Below are positions 38,756-50,348 of a DNA stretch of 64,000 nt, piece by piece. The notes under the pieces are model-generated. The model was not told the DNA's origin. It saw only the letters and a program-made list of their open reading frames with translations, and searched no databases. The stretch spans positions 226,134-290,133 of the forward strand of contig NW_004440113.1 of assembly GCF_000330505.1 (NCBI RefSeq), in the 5' to 3' direction. Position 1 is the stretch's first letter, and the number at the start of each line of letters is the position of its first letter. A program made the translations under genes and the position numbers. This stretch comes from Entamoeba invadens IP1. Its lineage: Eukaryota > Evosea > Mastigamoebida > Endamoebidae.

Positions 38756-41700
38756 ATGCTTGTATTAGCTTTGCTTTTAGCAACTGGACTTACACGACCA
38801 AGTGAGTGTAACACCTACATTACACTTACACAGTCATCAAGTCCAACCCTTTTTCATAACATGAGTGTAAATTGTTATTTGGTTATACCAAGTGGTGTGA
38901 CACTGTCTGTGACTGATATTTATGGTACTGGAAAGGTTATAATAGTCAGTGGAGGTGCGCTAGTAGCAGAGAGTTTTACTTCTGGCTTTATAGAGAACTC
39001 GGGGACTTTAACAATAAGTCGAGCAACAGAAAATTCCAAGTTACAGAATAACATTGGTGCCACATGTACTTTACAATTCTCAGCAACAACAACTTCAGTT
39101 GGGTTTCTCAGCAACAATGGAAATTTGGTGTTTTCTGAAACACAGATGAAAACGGATGGTGAAGACTTACTTATCACTTTTAATCAATTGTATACTACAG
39201 CCAGTTTTATTGTCACTCCAAGGTATCAACTCATATGTAACACTTTGGGTACAATGGATGCTACCACTGCGTTGTCCATCACTTCAAATAAATACAAAAT
39301 TCAAGTTGTACAAGTCGACTCAAATTTGATATTTTACCAGTTCTTTAATATGATATACTTCCAAACAACTTCGACTCTAGAAAATACTGTAAAGTGCACA
39401 GCAACAAATTCAATGCCAATGTCAACTTTGGCTTCAAGTCATGAGAATGGGTACATTGTTTGCCCTTGCCACTTACTTGGAGTTACTTGTTCTTTAAATT
39501 ATGGATCATTTAATACCACAATAACAGCAAATACCAACGTCAAAATTGGTGAGATCTCTGGAAATGAAGTCACTATCAAAGGAACAGAAGCTTCAACAAG
39601 AATTTATATTGGAACATTGAAAGCAAACACTACACATTTGCAAAGCGCTACATTTACTATAACAACCGCAAGTGGAAGTATCGACACAAATAAGGGAGAC
39701 GTCTCAATCGCGGCATTTTCTGGCTTATCACTAAGAGGGGAAAACACAAAACTTGTAGTCTCGTCTACGACCACCCCAACATACACTATCAGTGGCGGTT
39801 CACTCATGTTACTCGCGTCTTCTGGTAAACCAACAATCACAACAACCGGAACAATTGTTAAATCAACTGTCACTTTTGGTGCTATTTCTTTCAGTGCGAC
39901 TGTCAACTTGGACCAAAATGGAGAACTCGACTTAACAAGAATTACTGGCGTGTCAACTGGTGATGGTGCACCATCAATAAAAGGAGTTTCAGGAGCAGTG
40001 GTATACCCACCATATTACCAAGATCCATTGAAAGTACTTGGACTTTTAAAGAATGAATGGAAATCGTCATGCGATAAAATGAAATTAACATTTGACACTT
40101 CACCAACACCTCCAACCTGTTCTCTTTGTGAAGTTGAAGATCCTTTTAATATAGACCATTTTGGTTGCACAGCTTATAAGACAAGTGGTACAAATACGCT
40201 CACAATTGATGACAATAATTCTGGATTATTTACTAATAAAAAACTAATAGTGTATCGAGATGGAATCACTGTATCAAAAGATGTCGTCTTTTCCGAACTG
40301 AGTTTGTCAAATAGAAATAACATCTTGATACAATGTACAACCGAAGGAAGCCAACCAATCGTGAAACCAAAAGTACTCACAGACTACAAGTCACTGACTT
40401 TGAAAAATGTTGTTCTTGACTTGACCGGTGTTACTGCTAATATAGCATTGGCGTCGCTCACTCTTGTGAACTCAGTTGTGAAAAATCCAACTCTTGAAAC
40501 AAACAATGTGGTAAACATTGGGACCTTATCGATGGACTCTAAAAGTAAGGTAGAGGTGCCAACCGGATATAAACTTGTTGTTGAGACAGCAAACTTCGAT
40601 ATGTCTACACTCGAAGGTGATAACAATGGTCCACTGATCAACACGGATTCATTTGCATCGTTTGTAGTTAATGGAATCGTTTCTGTTCAAGACCCTCCAA
40701 CAGCAACACATTATATGGTCATTGCAATAAGCACATCAGCACAAGTGTATCAAGGCTCTCTGCCAACACAAATCAAAAACAAGTGCTCACAAAGAGCACT
40801 AGTGTATAACTCAGACGTTCAGTCATTCAATTGTTCGTCTCTTACACAATTGGAAACAAAGACATGCACTGTCAACTCAACTTATTTGAAGGACTCTGTA
40901 GATCTTGATAAAGACGTGTATTTGTCCAACCCCGATAAGGCTTGCCCGTGTTATAATGACATTTCTGGGAAGGGTGGGGACTGTCTCATCCACCTTGAAA
41001 CTACCTCTGCCACCCCAGTCACAGTTATGGCAACAAAAGATGAACACAGATTTACAAAAATGGAACTTACTGGAAACTTCACTTTGAACCTCAAAGTGCT
41101 TGTCATCTACTCGACACTTACGTTGAATGGTGGGGTTGTGACAATAAATTCAGAGTCAAACACGAAAATTGCTGCTATTGAAATTACAAAAACAACAACA
41201 CTTGTGCTCAACACCCCATCAACAATTGGAAAAATCACTGTGAAAGACGGCGTCGAATTCACTCTGAAATGCAACTATGACACTTTCATCGAGGCTTCAA
41301 ATGTTGGAGCTTTTGGGCTTTATGTTGGTAAAACGTTGTCGATCAGAGGTGCAGATTCTATTGTTACAATCAATTTGCTTGATGTCAAAATGACTGCGAC
41401 TCAAATGAGTAAAGTTTATATCTTTGGAGGCGCCAAGTTGAACTTCAGCGAAGCAACAGTCAAACTTGAAAAGAGTAAGGACTTCAAAGACACTTCTGTG
41501 ATTGAAGCTGATAATGTCAATTCAATCACTTTTGTAAATACAAACAATAAAGATCCAGTCAAAACAGAGATGTCTGGTGAGGCTGCAGCTCAAGTGTGCA
41601 CCCCATTTGTTCTGTTCTCTACCGCATCACAAACTGAAGAAAAGTTCAGAACTGCCAACTCAGACTTAGGATGTGGTGGGTCGATGTGGATCATCTGCCC

Positions 41701-44182
41701 AACAGGAGTCAAAAGATCAAATTACGTTTGTAAAGGAAGTACAGAATGCGTCTTTGCTGATCCCATCAACAAAGAAACCATTCAAATCAATGCTTTTGAG
41801 AGTAATTCCTATGTCAATACAAGAGACTGCCCATGCTCTAAATCAACGGGTTCAGTCTTCACGTCTGGGTGCAACACTAAAATACCAGGCACACTTTCGG
41901 GAATGACAATAACAAACATCACCGGCAACTTCAAACAACTCAAGGCAGAGGCAAGTGTCAACTTGGGGTTCAGAACAGTCATCGTGGAAGAACTTATGTT
42001 AAGAGGAAAAGTAGTCATATTTTCAGATGAGAAAATTGATAACGACACATTCACAGACGACACCACATACAGTGGAGTTGGGTCTTTAACTGCTACTGTG
42101 TTGAACATCTACACCAAACAACCAACTAAATTGACTTTCAATGTGCCAACATCCATTTTGGGAACAAAGTCGAGTGAGACAGCTTCGTTGTTGATACTCT
42201 TTACTAAGACTTCTTACATCGGACTTGGTAATGTTAAGAAAGATAAAGAAGAAAATGGAAATGTCTATACATACCTTGGAAATTCAACATCAGTTGCTAT
42301 CACCGCAGAACAAAAGTCAGAAGACAAAGAAGTTAAATTCACTTTGGAACTTGCTCCCGAAGTTGCGAACTCTGATATCTCACTGAGTGGTAACGTGCCA
42401 TTTATCATTGACAGCGACTTCATTGCAAGATCTGTTGTTGTGAGCAGAGGAAGTAACAATGACACTATAAATGCACTTCCATTCATACAACTCAAAGAAA
42501 GCAGATACTTCTCAGTTGAGTCGTTGTCTGTTATTCCATTGGAGCTCACATCGTATGTAGTGACGTACGCGTCTGACATATATCACGTGAGTATTGCAAA
42601 TGAGGATAAGATGTCGCAGTCACTGAAGACAGACATAGACCACTCGATGTTGCTGTACAAAACAAGTGCAGACGATGAGACAAGACCACCAATTCTATGT
42701 GAGTTGACTGTGCCTGTACCAGAAGAGCCAGACACTCCAGACGTAACACCAACTGCTTTTGTCAAGATGGAAGGCGAAGACAACACAACAACACTTGTGT
42801 CTGTTGTGCAGTACAACGAGACTGCAGCAGACAACGCAAAGATATACAACAGAAGTGGATGTCCATGCAATGGAAGATACTGCGTGACTACAATAACAGC
42901 AGAATACACAGCACTCATCAACGCAACATCAATTGGATCTAACCAAATAAACCAATTCATTGTTCAAAACACAAAAGCAGTTGAAGTTGCAAGTGACATT
43001 CTGAACACAAAGGTGATGACAGTCAATGGGGATGCACCAGTCGTCTTCTCGATCGACACGTTGACAGTTGGTAAAACATTTGAATTCAACGCGGACACCG
43101 TCAACATGACATTCAACAACACAAAGAAGATGAGCATTGCACCATTCACAATCAACCAACCACAAAACTCAGACAAATCAATCCATGTAGCACTGTACTC
43201 ACGCAGTTCGTCACTCTCTAACAACTTTGAATTCTCAAAGGTTGATGTGTTTGATGACTTGGTTGTGGAAGATGCAGCAGACAACGAGCGAATGGCACTG
43301 TTTGTGACATCGTCTGCATCAACAAACATCACCAACTTGGAGGTGAGCAACGCACGACTTTATCTCCAACAGGGAAAATTCAACATTCTCGACAACGAAG
43401 TTGTCTTGCTCATCAAAAAGCCAGAGGCATTCCCACTGATGTTTTCAACTGGTGCTTCAGTCAGTTGGCCAGAAGGCACAATCAAGATCGTTGTCGACCC
43501 ATCACTCCCCAAAGACGTGCCAATCTTCATCATGAGAGTTGGTCTTGGAAAGAACTTCACAGCTGAAAACGGTGTGAAATTCAGTGTTGTAGAAGGAACA
43601 AAAGCAGCACATTTGAAGAGCGCGTCATTCTCGTCATACACCATCAAACAAATCTGTTCGATTTATGTTGCACTTGTGCCAAGCGATTTTGTCGAAGCAG
43701 GATATGAGTGCCCAACAGATCCAACTGATGCAAGTGAGCAAAACAACCTTGAACCAATTGTCAAAAAGGATGTGCCAACATGGGTCATTGTCATCTTGAT
43801 CATCATCGGTATCTTCATTGTCATCATTTTGATCTTGTTTGTCGTCTTTGTTATTGTTGCAAGAAAGATCTTGTTGAAAAGAAAAGCGCCAAAAGTGTTC
43901 AACGACGAAGATAATATGTTCTTTAAAACAGAACCTTCTGAGGATACAAAAGAAACAACAAAGGAAGAAACTAAAGATGACTCGTCGCTTGAAGAATCGT
44001 CGTCATCTATGTCATCGTCGTCATCGTCCAAATCCGACTCTAATTCCGAGAGTGAATCGGACAGTAATTCGGATATAAAGTCTGAGAGTAAGACAAGTAA
44101 CAAATCCGATGTACAACAAAAGAACAATGTAAGTAATAAATCAACATCGAAATCAGACACCTCTGACGATGAGTCCAATTAA
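38756..44182 (+). CDS. giant type I surface protein with CPC modules and acidic Ser-rich tail
   Basis: 1808 residues, single exon. It has a signal peptide MLVLALLLATGLT, a ~1640-residue ectodomain, a TM (VIVILIIIGIFIVIILILFV) and a cytoplasmic tail of about 115 residues made largely of Ser, Asp, Glu and Lys. The ectodomain is built from short hydrophobic strands rich in Thr and Ser, like a beta-helix. It carries four Cys-Pro-Cys modules at about residues 236, 730, 1025 and 1369 (IVCPCHLLGVTC, ACPCYNDISGKGGDC, DCPCSKSTGSVFTSGC, GCPCNGRYC). Many N-x-S/T sites are present. The tail may be phosphorylated. An adhesin-like role is inference; no named family is recognised. Confidence 0.85.
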   Translation: MLVLALLLATGLTRPSECNTYITLTQSSSPTLFHNMSVNCYLVIPSGVTLSVTDIYGTGKVIIVSGGALVAESFTSGFIENSGTLTISRATENSKLQNNIGATCTLQFSATTTSVGFLSNNGNLVFSETQMKTDGEDLLITFNQLYTTASFIVTPRYQLICNTLGTMDATTALSITSNKYKIQVVQVDSNLIFYQFFNMIYFQTTSTLENTVKCTATNSMPMSTLASSHENGYIVCPCHLLGVTCSLNYGSFNTTITANTNVKIGEISGNEVTIKGTEASTRIYIGTLKANTTHLQSATFTITTASGSIDTNKGDVSIAAFSGLSLRGENTKLVVSSTTTPTYTISGGSLMLLASSGKPTITTTGTIVKSTVTFGAISFSATVNLDQNGELDLTRITGVSTGDGAPSIKGVSGAVVYPPYYQDPLKVLGLLKNEWKSSCDKMKLTFDTSPTPPTCSLCEVEDPFNIDHFGCTAYKTSGTNTLTIDDNNSGLFTNKKLIVYRDGITVSKDVVFSELSLSNRNNILIQCTTEGSQPIVKPKVLTDYKSLTLKNVVLDLTGVTANIALASLTLVNSVVKNPTLETNNVVNIGTLSMDSKSKVEVPTGYKLVVETANFDMSTLEGDNNGPLINTDSFASFVVNGIVSVQDPPTATHYMVIAISTSAQVYQGSLPTQIKNKCSQRALVYNSDVQSFNCSSLTQLETKTCTVNSTYLKDSVDLDKDVYLSNPDKACPCYNDISGKGGDCLIHLETTSATPVTVMATKDEHRFTKMELTGNFTLNLKVLVIYSTLTLNGGVVTINSESNTKIAAIEITKTTTLVLNTPSTIGKITVKDGVEFTLKCNYDTFIEASNVGAFGLYVGKTLSIRGADSIVTINLLDVKMTATQMSKVYIFGGAKLNFSEATVKLEKSKDFKDTSVIEADNVNSITFVNTNNKDPVKTEMSGEAAAQVCTPFVLFSTASQTEEKFRTANSDLGCGGSMWIICPTGVKRSNYVCKGSTECVFADPINKETIQINAFESNSYVNTRDCPCSKSTGSVFTSGCNTKIPGTLSGMTITNITGNFKQLKAEASVNLGFRTVIVEELMLRGKVVIFSDEKIDNDTFTDDTTYSGVGSLTATVLNIYTKQPTKLTFNVPTSILGTKSSETASLLILFTKTSYIGLGNVKKDKEENGNVYTYLGNSTSVAITAEQKSEDKEVKFTLELAPEVANSDISLSGNVPFIIDSDFIARSVVVSRGSNNDTINALPFIQLKESRYFSVESLSVIPLELTSYVVTYASDIYHVSIANEDKMSQSLKTDIDHSMLLYKTSADDETRPPILCELTVPVPEEPDTPDVTPTAFVKMEGEDNTTTLVSVVQYNETAADNAKIYNRSGCPCNGRYCVTTITAEYTALINATSIGSNQINQFIVQNTKAVEVASDILNTKVMTVNGDAPVVFSIDTLTVGKTFEFNADTVNMTFNNTKKMSIAPFTINQPQNSDKSIHVALYSRSSSLSNNFEFSKVDVFDDLVVEDAADNERMALFVTSSASTNITNLEVSNARLYLQQGKFNILDNEVVLLIKKPEAFPLMFSTGASVSWPEGTIKIVVDPSLPKDVPIFIMRVGLGKNFTAENGVKFSVVEGTKAAHLKSASFSSYTIKQICSIYVALVPSDFVEAGYECPTDPTDASEQNNLEPIVKKDVPTWVIVILIIIGIFIVIILILFVVFVIVARKILLKRKAPKVFNDEDNMFFKTEPSEDTKETTKEETKDDSSLEESSSSMSSSSSSKSDSNSESESDSNSDIKSESKTSNKSDVQQKNNVSNKSTSKSDTSDDESN

Positions 44183-44421
44183 TTCGTTTTTAATTAATTA
44201 TTAGTAAATCTATTATATCTTAATGGGTTAATAGTATTACCTTTGAATCGAACTTCTTCTAGTTACAATAATAGTAAATATATTATATTATACTAGAATT
44301 ATATATATAATAAATAAATCTATAATATATGTATATATATATAACTATTGCTTCTAATATATAATAGCTTAAACTAGAATTATAATTATAATCAGAATAA
44401 AAGAATAAATTGTCTAACATT

Positions 44422-45976
44422 TTACTTTGGGGCTCGATGTGGAAGGGTTGGTGGTGATGCTTGTCTATTTTGTTTTACGCCCCCATTAACTGGCTGTGTC
44501 AAATTTGTTGTATTTAAAGACGATTGTTGACTCTTTAACATACGGTCTCGTTGTGGCGGCACTTTTGGCATTTTAAGTGCAACACGTGGAGACGAACTTA
44601 GTGTTTCATTCTGGCACGAGACACACATATTTTTTGGTCGTGTAGTTGTAGTCATACTCTTAGAGTCATTTGCGCATTCTTTCTTACCAAAAATGAAGTC
44701 TGACTCTTTAATAATGAAAGTGAGCATTTCGATATATTGGCCAATGTCATCAGTCAACACATTGAACATAGTCGGTGTCCAACACACAGCTAAATTCTTT
44801 TCATTCATCAAATTCTTTTCTGCATTCTGTGAAATCGTGTGGCACATTTGGCATATCGCCTTGAAGTATGTTATTTTCTCCTTTGCCATCCAATTGTCAT
44901 TTGCAAATAGTTTAGTCAAATATTCTATTCGCTCGACTCGGTCCGTCGACCTTTCTACTTGATTAGATGCCTCATCTATTTATATGTCCCAAATGGTATA
45001 ATATTATAGTAAAAATACTATAAAACAAACTATATACTGACAGTAAGTCTTGTGAAACGGAACTACTCAACAACATCCCTGGTAAGTCTCTTGTGAATGT
45101 CTTTAACATGTAGGTGATGGTGTCATACCCCAATTCATCCAAATTTGTGACTGTCATTCTGTGGTATATTTCATTCATCATTTTAACGCTTCCCGTTGTC
45201 CGAAAAAGACCTTCGTAATCGACGTATTTAGTCTCGACAATATTGATCATCTGTTCAACGAGTTTAGGCACTTCGTCTTTGTTCCTACACTCTGCGTCGA
45301 GTATTTCCACGAGGAGCTGCCCGACGTATAGTGTGTTTTTTAAATGAAGTGTTGGTATCACCTTTTCCTTGTCGGCGATCTTTTTGATCAAATCATTAAC
45401 ATTAGAATTTGTTTTGTAAAATTCTTCAAAGTTATTACCAAAAGTGTTATAAATTTTATATGGTTGTGTGCGGATGATATAATTCCGTAACTCGAAAATA
45501 TTGTCCAGTTGATATTTCATTACAGTCATTGTTTCCAAAGTGTCCACAGGCTTTCTCATGTTCCTTGTGAATGTTTGTTTGACATCAGAAATTTCTTTGA
45601 GTAGCGTATCGCTTTGTTTAATAACACACTTTGTTACTTCTTCTTTCAGTATTAAGAAATTGCCTTGGACAAACAACAGAAAGTTTGTTTCAAATGTTGT
45701 CGCGTCTTTTTGTTCTTGAGTTGTGTCCCTTGTACTAAAGAAATTTTGTTGCAAGTCCGAGAGGTTACCAAGTTGGTCGATAACAACAGTATAAGCTTCT
45801 AGTATCTTATTAGTAAAGTTCTTAGTCTTTTTAATATAATTTTCGTAGTCGTCCAAAGCTTTTAATTTACTGTTTGCATATTCGGACTCAGTGCACTCTT
45901 TTTTATCAACAGCGTTTGCTGCAGCGTTCACGACTCTTTCAGTTTTAGTCTTCAAGGTATCAAGGACTGAAGCCAT
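44422..45976 (-). CDS. RhoGAP protein with N-terminal helical (BAR-like) region
   Basis: Exon 1 is 45031-45976 and exon 2 is 44422-44975; the 55-base intron begins GTTTGT and ends TAG; 499 residues. The first ~220 residues are long amphipathic helices resembling a BAR or coiled-coil domain. The RhoGAP domain follows: EGLFRTTGSVKMMNEIY with the arginine finger at about residue 259, MLKTFTRDLPGMLLSS, and NEKNLAVCWTPTMF. The C-terminus is proline- and serine-rich (KVPPQRDRM, SPPTLPHRAPK), suited to SH3 binding. It should accelerate GTP hydrolysis on Rho/Rac GTPases at curved membranes. Catalytic residues appear intact. Confidence 0.85.
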
Positions 45977-46199
45977 TCTATCGCTTTTTACTATTTCGAG
46001 TTTGCTTCTTGAATTTTTCTGTTTTCAAATACAAAATCTCCTGTAAATCAAAATGACCAAATCGTTCGTGAAACTATTTGTTTAGTCTTTATTATCAAGT
46101 AAAATATTTTTAGTGCGAACAATATTATTTCTCTATGTTTATGTGTTGTCTTGATGAGAATAATAAAAGAATAAGTTAATAAATGAATGAGACAAAGAA

Positions 46200-49100
46200 T
46201 TACACCAGAGTTGTACCATCTTCATCCAAACAGATGTTTTGAATGATTTGAAATACATTCATCGTTTCACTTGTAATCAAATGTGACATGGATTTGGATA
46301 ACATCATCTCCTTAACAGTCTTCACTCCAACATGACTCCTCACAAGCAATGCGACAAACCTTAGGACTAACACTCGTAATTGTTTCTTCGTTGGATTTGT
46401 TTTCGATAAGCTCACAACTATTTCTATTATTGATTCATCAATTCCCTTCACAAAGATGTCAGATAATAACAAGACTAACGACAAAGTACTCTCCACTAAC
46501 TCGACATTTTTAGACTTCAGAAAAACAAGAATGTTTTGGGAATATTTCGCGATCATTTCAATGACTAAATCACGTGATTTTGACGTCACAAGTGTCGTTA
46601 TAATTTCAAGTAGTTTCGCAGTGAATAAATCAGATAACTTCTCTGTTCGCTTTTTAGAAATCAACTGGACTAAACTGCAAATGTGCTCGTCTGTAACTCT
46701 CTCACTAAAAAGTGTGTTCCCCAACAGTTTGAAAACTTCATTCGCGTCCTCATCAGAACGACTTTTCATCATTTGCTCAAACACCTTTGAAACAAATTGA
46801 ACGTCAAATTTCTGCACTTTCTCTTCAAATTTGGGATGCGCGAAATGATTTTGAAGAAACCCCAAGAGTTTTCTAAAGACCAATCCACCCTTTTCAATGT
46901 TTTCTATCGTGACGATAGTTTCAAGTAAATCAAAAGTCAGGTACATCCCATCTCCTCTACTCCCATCAACAAGCACTTCTAATATGACATTTTGTGTGAT
47001 CACATTTTTCTGCATGAGTTGTGAGATGTCAAAAGAGACCAACACCAGTGGTAAAAAGTTGATGTCAGATGTTAAATGTGTGACAATGTTTCCTTTCACG
47101 GGCGTCTTCTGGATGTCATCAAATAACAAATTAAGTAAAATCGGGTTCGTCGATATTTTCTCTCTTCCTTCCTCATATATAGTGAATGGCAGAAGTGCTT
47201 CAAAGTACTTTTGGCTTTGAAGTACAATTGTTATAATCAGTGGAAGACAGCTTAAAAATTGCTTGATGAGTACTGGCGAATTTACTACCCCTGAAATAAA
47301 GTCTAAAATCCTTTCAACCTTTTTATCTCCCAATTCAAACAACTCCTTTACAGCTACTGAAGCAAAAATTTCTTCAACTTCACTCATGTCACTCTTTCTG
47401 ATGAACGCAAACACCCCATCAAAACCACTCAGACTTAATACCTTTGCTTTATTTACACACCTCCTTATAAATTTGACCTTCTCATCACTCTTGGCCAATT
47501 TCACATTCATTTTAAGTAAAAAGGTGATAATCACATCCTCGGGAATATCACCCAATAATATCGTGTGAAGAACATTTTGATCCTCACAGAGCTCTTTACC
47601 TTTTTGTTTCCCTTCAACACTTTCATCGTCCAAAACACGCATAAGGCACCCAGCCATACTCTTCTCTTTCATTATTTTCACACACATTTCATAGTCAATA
47701 TTCGCTAACACACACTTCTTCTCGCGCAAAATAAGCAACAGAAGTGCCTTTGCATATTCGGAGACATATTTACTCTCAAGCAATTCTACTAAAGCTGTTA
47801 ACACATTCTTCTTGTTGATCGCCGTTTCAAAACTGCCTCTAACCAACATCAAACTTCTGAGAATGTTCATGAGACAGACATGACTAATCCCATTCAATTG
47901 GTAATTGCCAAAATAGTAAAACAGTCTCTTTGATACTCCAGAGAAATTTGCAGTGACCAATCCAACATCATACATCGTCACTATTAAACCCACACCACTA
48001 CCCAATAATTCATTGGATATCACATTCCGTTCATCAATGAATACACGTAATACATCGTCTTGTAAACTTGACTTCTTGAATTTCTCGATCTCTCGCTTGT
48101 TTGCTAAGGCACTGCGAATAAAATCGAATGCAGTTGCCATGAATGTCGAATCGCACATGTTACTTATTCCACCAAACACACTAATATAAAGCATTGGGAA
48201 AGTTTTAATCAATTCCAGATAGTCGTTGTCTTCTTTCAAAAACATTTGCGAGAGTTGAATAACCGCCGTCTTCACTTTAAAGTCGTTCAGACTCATCAAC
48301 GAGGTGACTTTCTGGAACAACGAGACTCCCGCTAGTTTCACGTTTAAGAATTTTGTTTTGAGGTATTTCGAGTGGCTACAAATAGATGTACAGAGTGATA
48401 TATACTCGACGATATAATTATCAGTTTCACTTGGGAAAGTCTCTGGAAGCTTGTCGACAAAGATGGAGAGAGCACTCACAAACTTTTCTTCTTTACATTT
48501 TGTCGAGAGCATGTTTCTGATGAATGGAAAGACGCTTGTCAATGGCACTTTCGTGTGCTGCAATTGTAATATTCTTGAGAAGAGACCTTGTGTGTCCATT
48601 ATATTTCGTATGAACAATGTGGCATATCGTGTGTTGTTCGTGAATTGTGTCAGTAACTCGAAGGTCATATAATCAGCTAATTGTTCTTCGGTAAACAACG
48701 TCATAAGCCTTGCGTGGTTCCCACAATGACTCTCGAAAATGTCCTTTTGTATGATTTTGTTACCAGCGAGGTATACAAAAAATGGTAATATCTCTTTTAA
48801 ATGGCTTTTCTGTTCGACGCTTTGACACAGAAAACAGACAAAGTCGGTTTGTATCAAATATTCCATGAAATTGGAACGGATCTCTGCGTGGGTATAAATA
48901 TGACTTAAAGCAACATACACCAATGTGGGATCCGCTAATTCCATTCGAACACTTTCCAAAACGACTTGGAGAATACCACGAGACTCAAAGATCTCAAAAG
49001 CTTCTACGCCAAACATCTGATTAATTTGGTCGAAGATGTAGACGCCCTCGTTTCGTTTATCAATGTTATTTGATCGTAGCATCATTTCAACAATTTCTAT

Positions 49101-50348
49101 GTGTTCAACCAATATCAATTCAGCAACATTCCGCCCATTGGTAGTGTCGTACAACATCATCGTTTCTATTAATTTAGAAGCGACCATATTACTCCCTTTC
49201 TCTCGGTTCAACAAGACAGAAAAGAAGTCCAAATGTGTCACCAACTTGTCTATTAAGTCGTTGTATTTCGAAACTCTCTCAAGAAGCACAGAGACGACAT
49301 CTGCAAAAGCTTCGTCTTCATTCACTTTCAATATTTCACACGTCAGTTCGATGATCTTATTATCTAAAACATACCCAAGCAATTCCTTTGAAGTGATCAT
49401 TAAAAGAAGAAGTGGTAGAATCACTCGACAAGTCACTTTGTCATAACACTTCAGTAACTCTACTAACACTGTTTGGGAATATGCCATCTCCTTTCCTACT
49501 TTAAAAGTCTGTTCAAATAAAGAGAAACAAATAACTAAGCCTTCCTTCTCTTCATCGCCAACGACTTGATATAACTTGCTTAATGCAATTAATGAAGACT
49601 GCGAGATGTACTCGTTCTGTAACATCGTCACATACTTCCCTAATCTGTTCTCTCGCTCACACCAGAACTCAAGTGCCTTTTCATCGTATTGCTCTTCAGC
49701 TGTTTTAATTGCCTTAGTGATCTCTCCGACTGTTTTAAAGTTAGTGTAAGGAACGTTCTTCAAACAACTTGAGAGAATCAAACACAAAATGAACGCGGCG
49801 TTCTCGAGAAACGTTTTGGAGGTCAACCGCAAGATGCCGGAATTCAACGAGAAGATCCCAGTGCGGTCGAAGAAGACTTTTAACTCGATGTTCTCTTGGA
49901 GACTCTTCGCAATGATCTCGGAGATCATCGACGCGGAGTTTTGGTCTTGGAGTAACTTGACGAAATAAGGAATTAAGCCCGACTTCATGTAATACTCCAA
50001 GTCAATTCCATTCTTGTTCATTAGAGGTAGAAATTGCTTGAATGCTTGTTGGCGCGTCACGGAGTCTGATGATAGAAAGCCTAATGCAATTGTTGGGACA
50101 CAAGGGTTGTGTACTTGTAAGTAAGGGATTCGACCATGTGCATCCTTGTATGGGTAATAACAAGCGTAACAGAGTTTATATTCTTTGTTGGAATAGTCTT
50201 GAAGTGTTTGAATACAATTCGAACATAAGACACGACCACAACAGTGACAGACTACTTTTTTAGTTAGAAAGAGAAATAATTGGTAATCTTTCCCACATGA
50301 GGGACAAAACGAAAAATCACTCTGAGGATTACGGAACTTCGTAATCAT
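46200..50348 (-). CDS. FYVE-like zinc finger protein with ARM/HEAT repeats
   Basis: 1382 residues, single exon. An N-terminal zinc module at residues 15-65 has the cysteine pattern FCPSCG, VVCHCCGRVLCSNC and KLCYACY, as in FYVE/RING-like fingers. The basic patch of classical FYVE is reduced to TKKVVCHCCG. The remaining 1300 residues are uninterrupted helical pairs (for example LTALVELLESKYVSEYAKAL), an ARM/HEAT-like solenoid. Entamoeba has many FYVE-domain proteins joined to other modules. Phosphoinositide binding is likely but not certain, because the RR/KHHCR motif is not conserved. Confidence 0.75.
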   Translation of the reverse strand: MITKFRNPQSDFSFCPSCGKDYQLFLFLTKKVVCHCCGRVLCSNCIQTLQDYSNKEYKLCYACYYPYKDAHGRIPYLQVHNPCVPTIALGFLSSDSVTRQQAFKQFLPLMNKNGIDLEYYMKSGLIPYFVKLLQDQNSASMISEIIAKSLQENIELKVFFDRTGIFSLNSGILRLTSKTFLENAAFILCLILSSCLKNVPYTNFKTVGEITKAIKTAEEQYDEKALEFWCERENRLGKYVTMLQNEYISQSSLIALSKLYQVVGDEEKEGLVICFSLFEQTFKVGKEMAYSQTVLVELLKCYDKVTCRVILPLLLLMITSKELLGYVLDNKIIELTCEILKVNEDEAFADVVSVLLERVSKYNDLIDKLVTHLDFFSVLLNREKGSNMVASKLIETMMLYDTTNGRNVAELILVEHIEIVEMMLRSNNIDKRNEGVYIFDQINQMFGVEAFEIFESRGILQVVLESVRMELADPTLVYVALSHIYTHAEIRSNFMEYLIQTDFVCFLCQSVEQKSHLKEILPFFVYLAGNKIIQKDIFESHCGNHARLMTLFTEEQLADYMTFELLTQFTNNTRYATLFIRNIMDTQGLFSRILQLQHTKVPLTSVFPFIRNMLSTKCKEEKFVSALSIFVDKLPETFPSETDNYIVEYISLCTSICSHSKYLKTKFLNVKLAGVSLFQKVTSLMSLNDFKVKTAVIQLSQMFLKEDNDYLELIKTFPMLYISVFGGISNMCDSTFMATAFDFIRSALANKREIEKFKKSSLQDDVLRVFIDERNVISNELLGSGVGLIVTMYDVGLVTANFSGVSKRLFYYFGNYQLNGISHVCLMNILRSLMLVRGSFETAINKKNVLTALVELLESKYVSEYAKALLLLILREKKCVLANIDYEMCVKIMKEKSMAGCLMRVLDDESVEGKQKGKELCEDQNVLHTILLGDIPEDVIITFLLKMNVKLAKSDEKVKFIRRCVNKAKVLSLSGFDGVFAFIRKSDMSEVEEIFASVAVKELFELGDKKVERILDFISGVVNSPVLIKQFLSCLPLIITIVLQSQKYFEALLPFTIYEEGREKISTNPILLNLLFDDIQKTPVKGNIVTHLTSDINFLPLVLVSFDISQLMQKNVITQNVILEVLVDGSRGDGMYLTFDLLETIVTIENIEKGGLVFRKLLGFLQNHFAHPKFEEKVQKFDVQFVSKVFEQMMKSRSDEDANEVFKLLGNTLFSERVTDEHICSLVQLISKKRTEKLSDLFTAKLLEIITTLVTSKSRDLVIEMIAKYSQNILVFLKSKNVELVESTLSLVLLLSDIFVKGIDESIIEIVVSLSKTNPTKKQLRVLVLRFVALLVRSHVGVKTVKEMMLSKSMSHLITSETMNVFQIIQNICLDEDGTTLV

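Noticed and set aside
43663..44178. Minus-strand Asp/Ser-rich frame
   Set aside because: Antisense of the serine/glutamate tail of the 1808-residue gene; composition is the mirror of that repeat.
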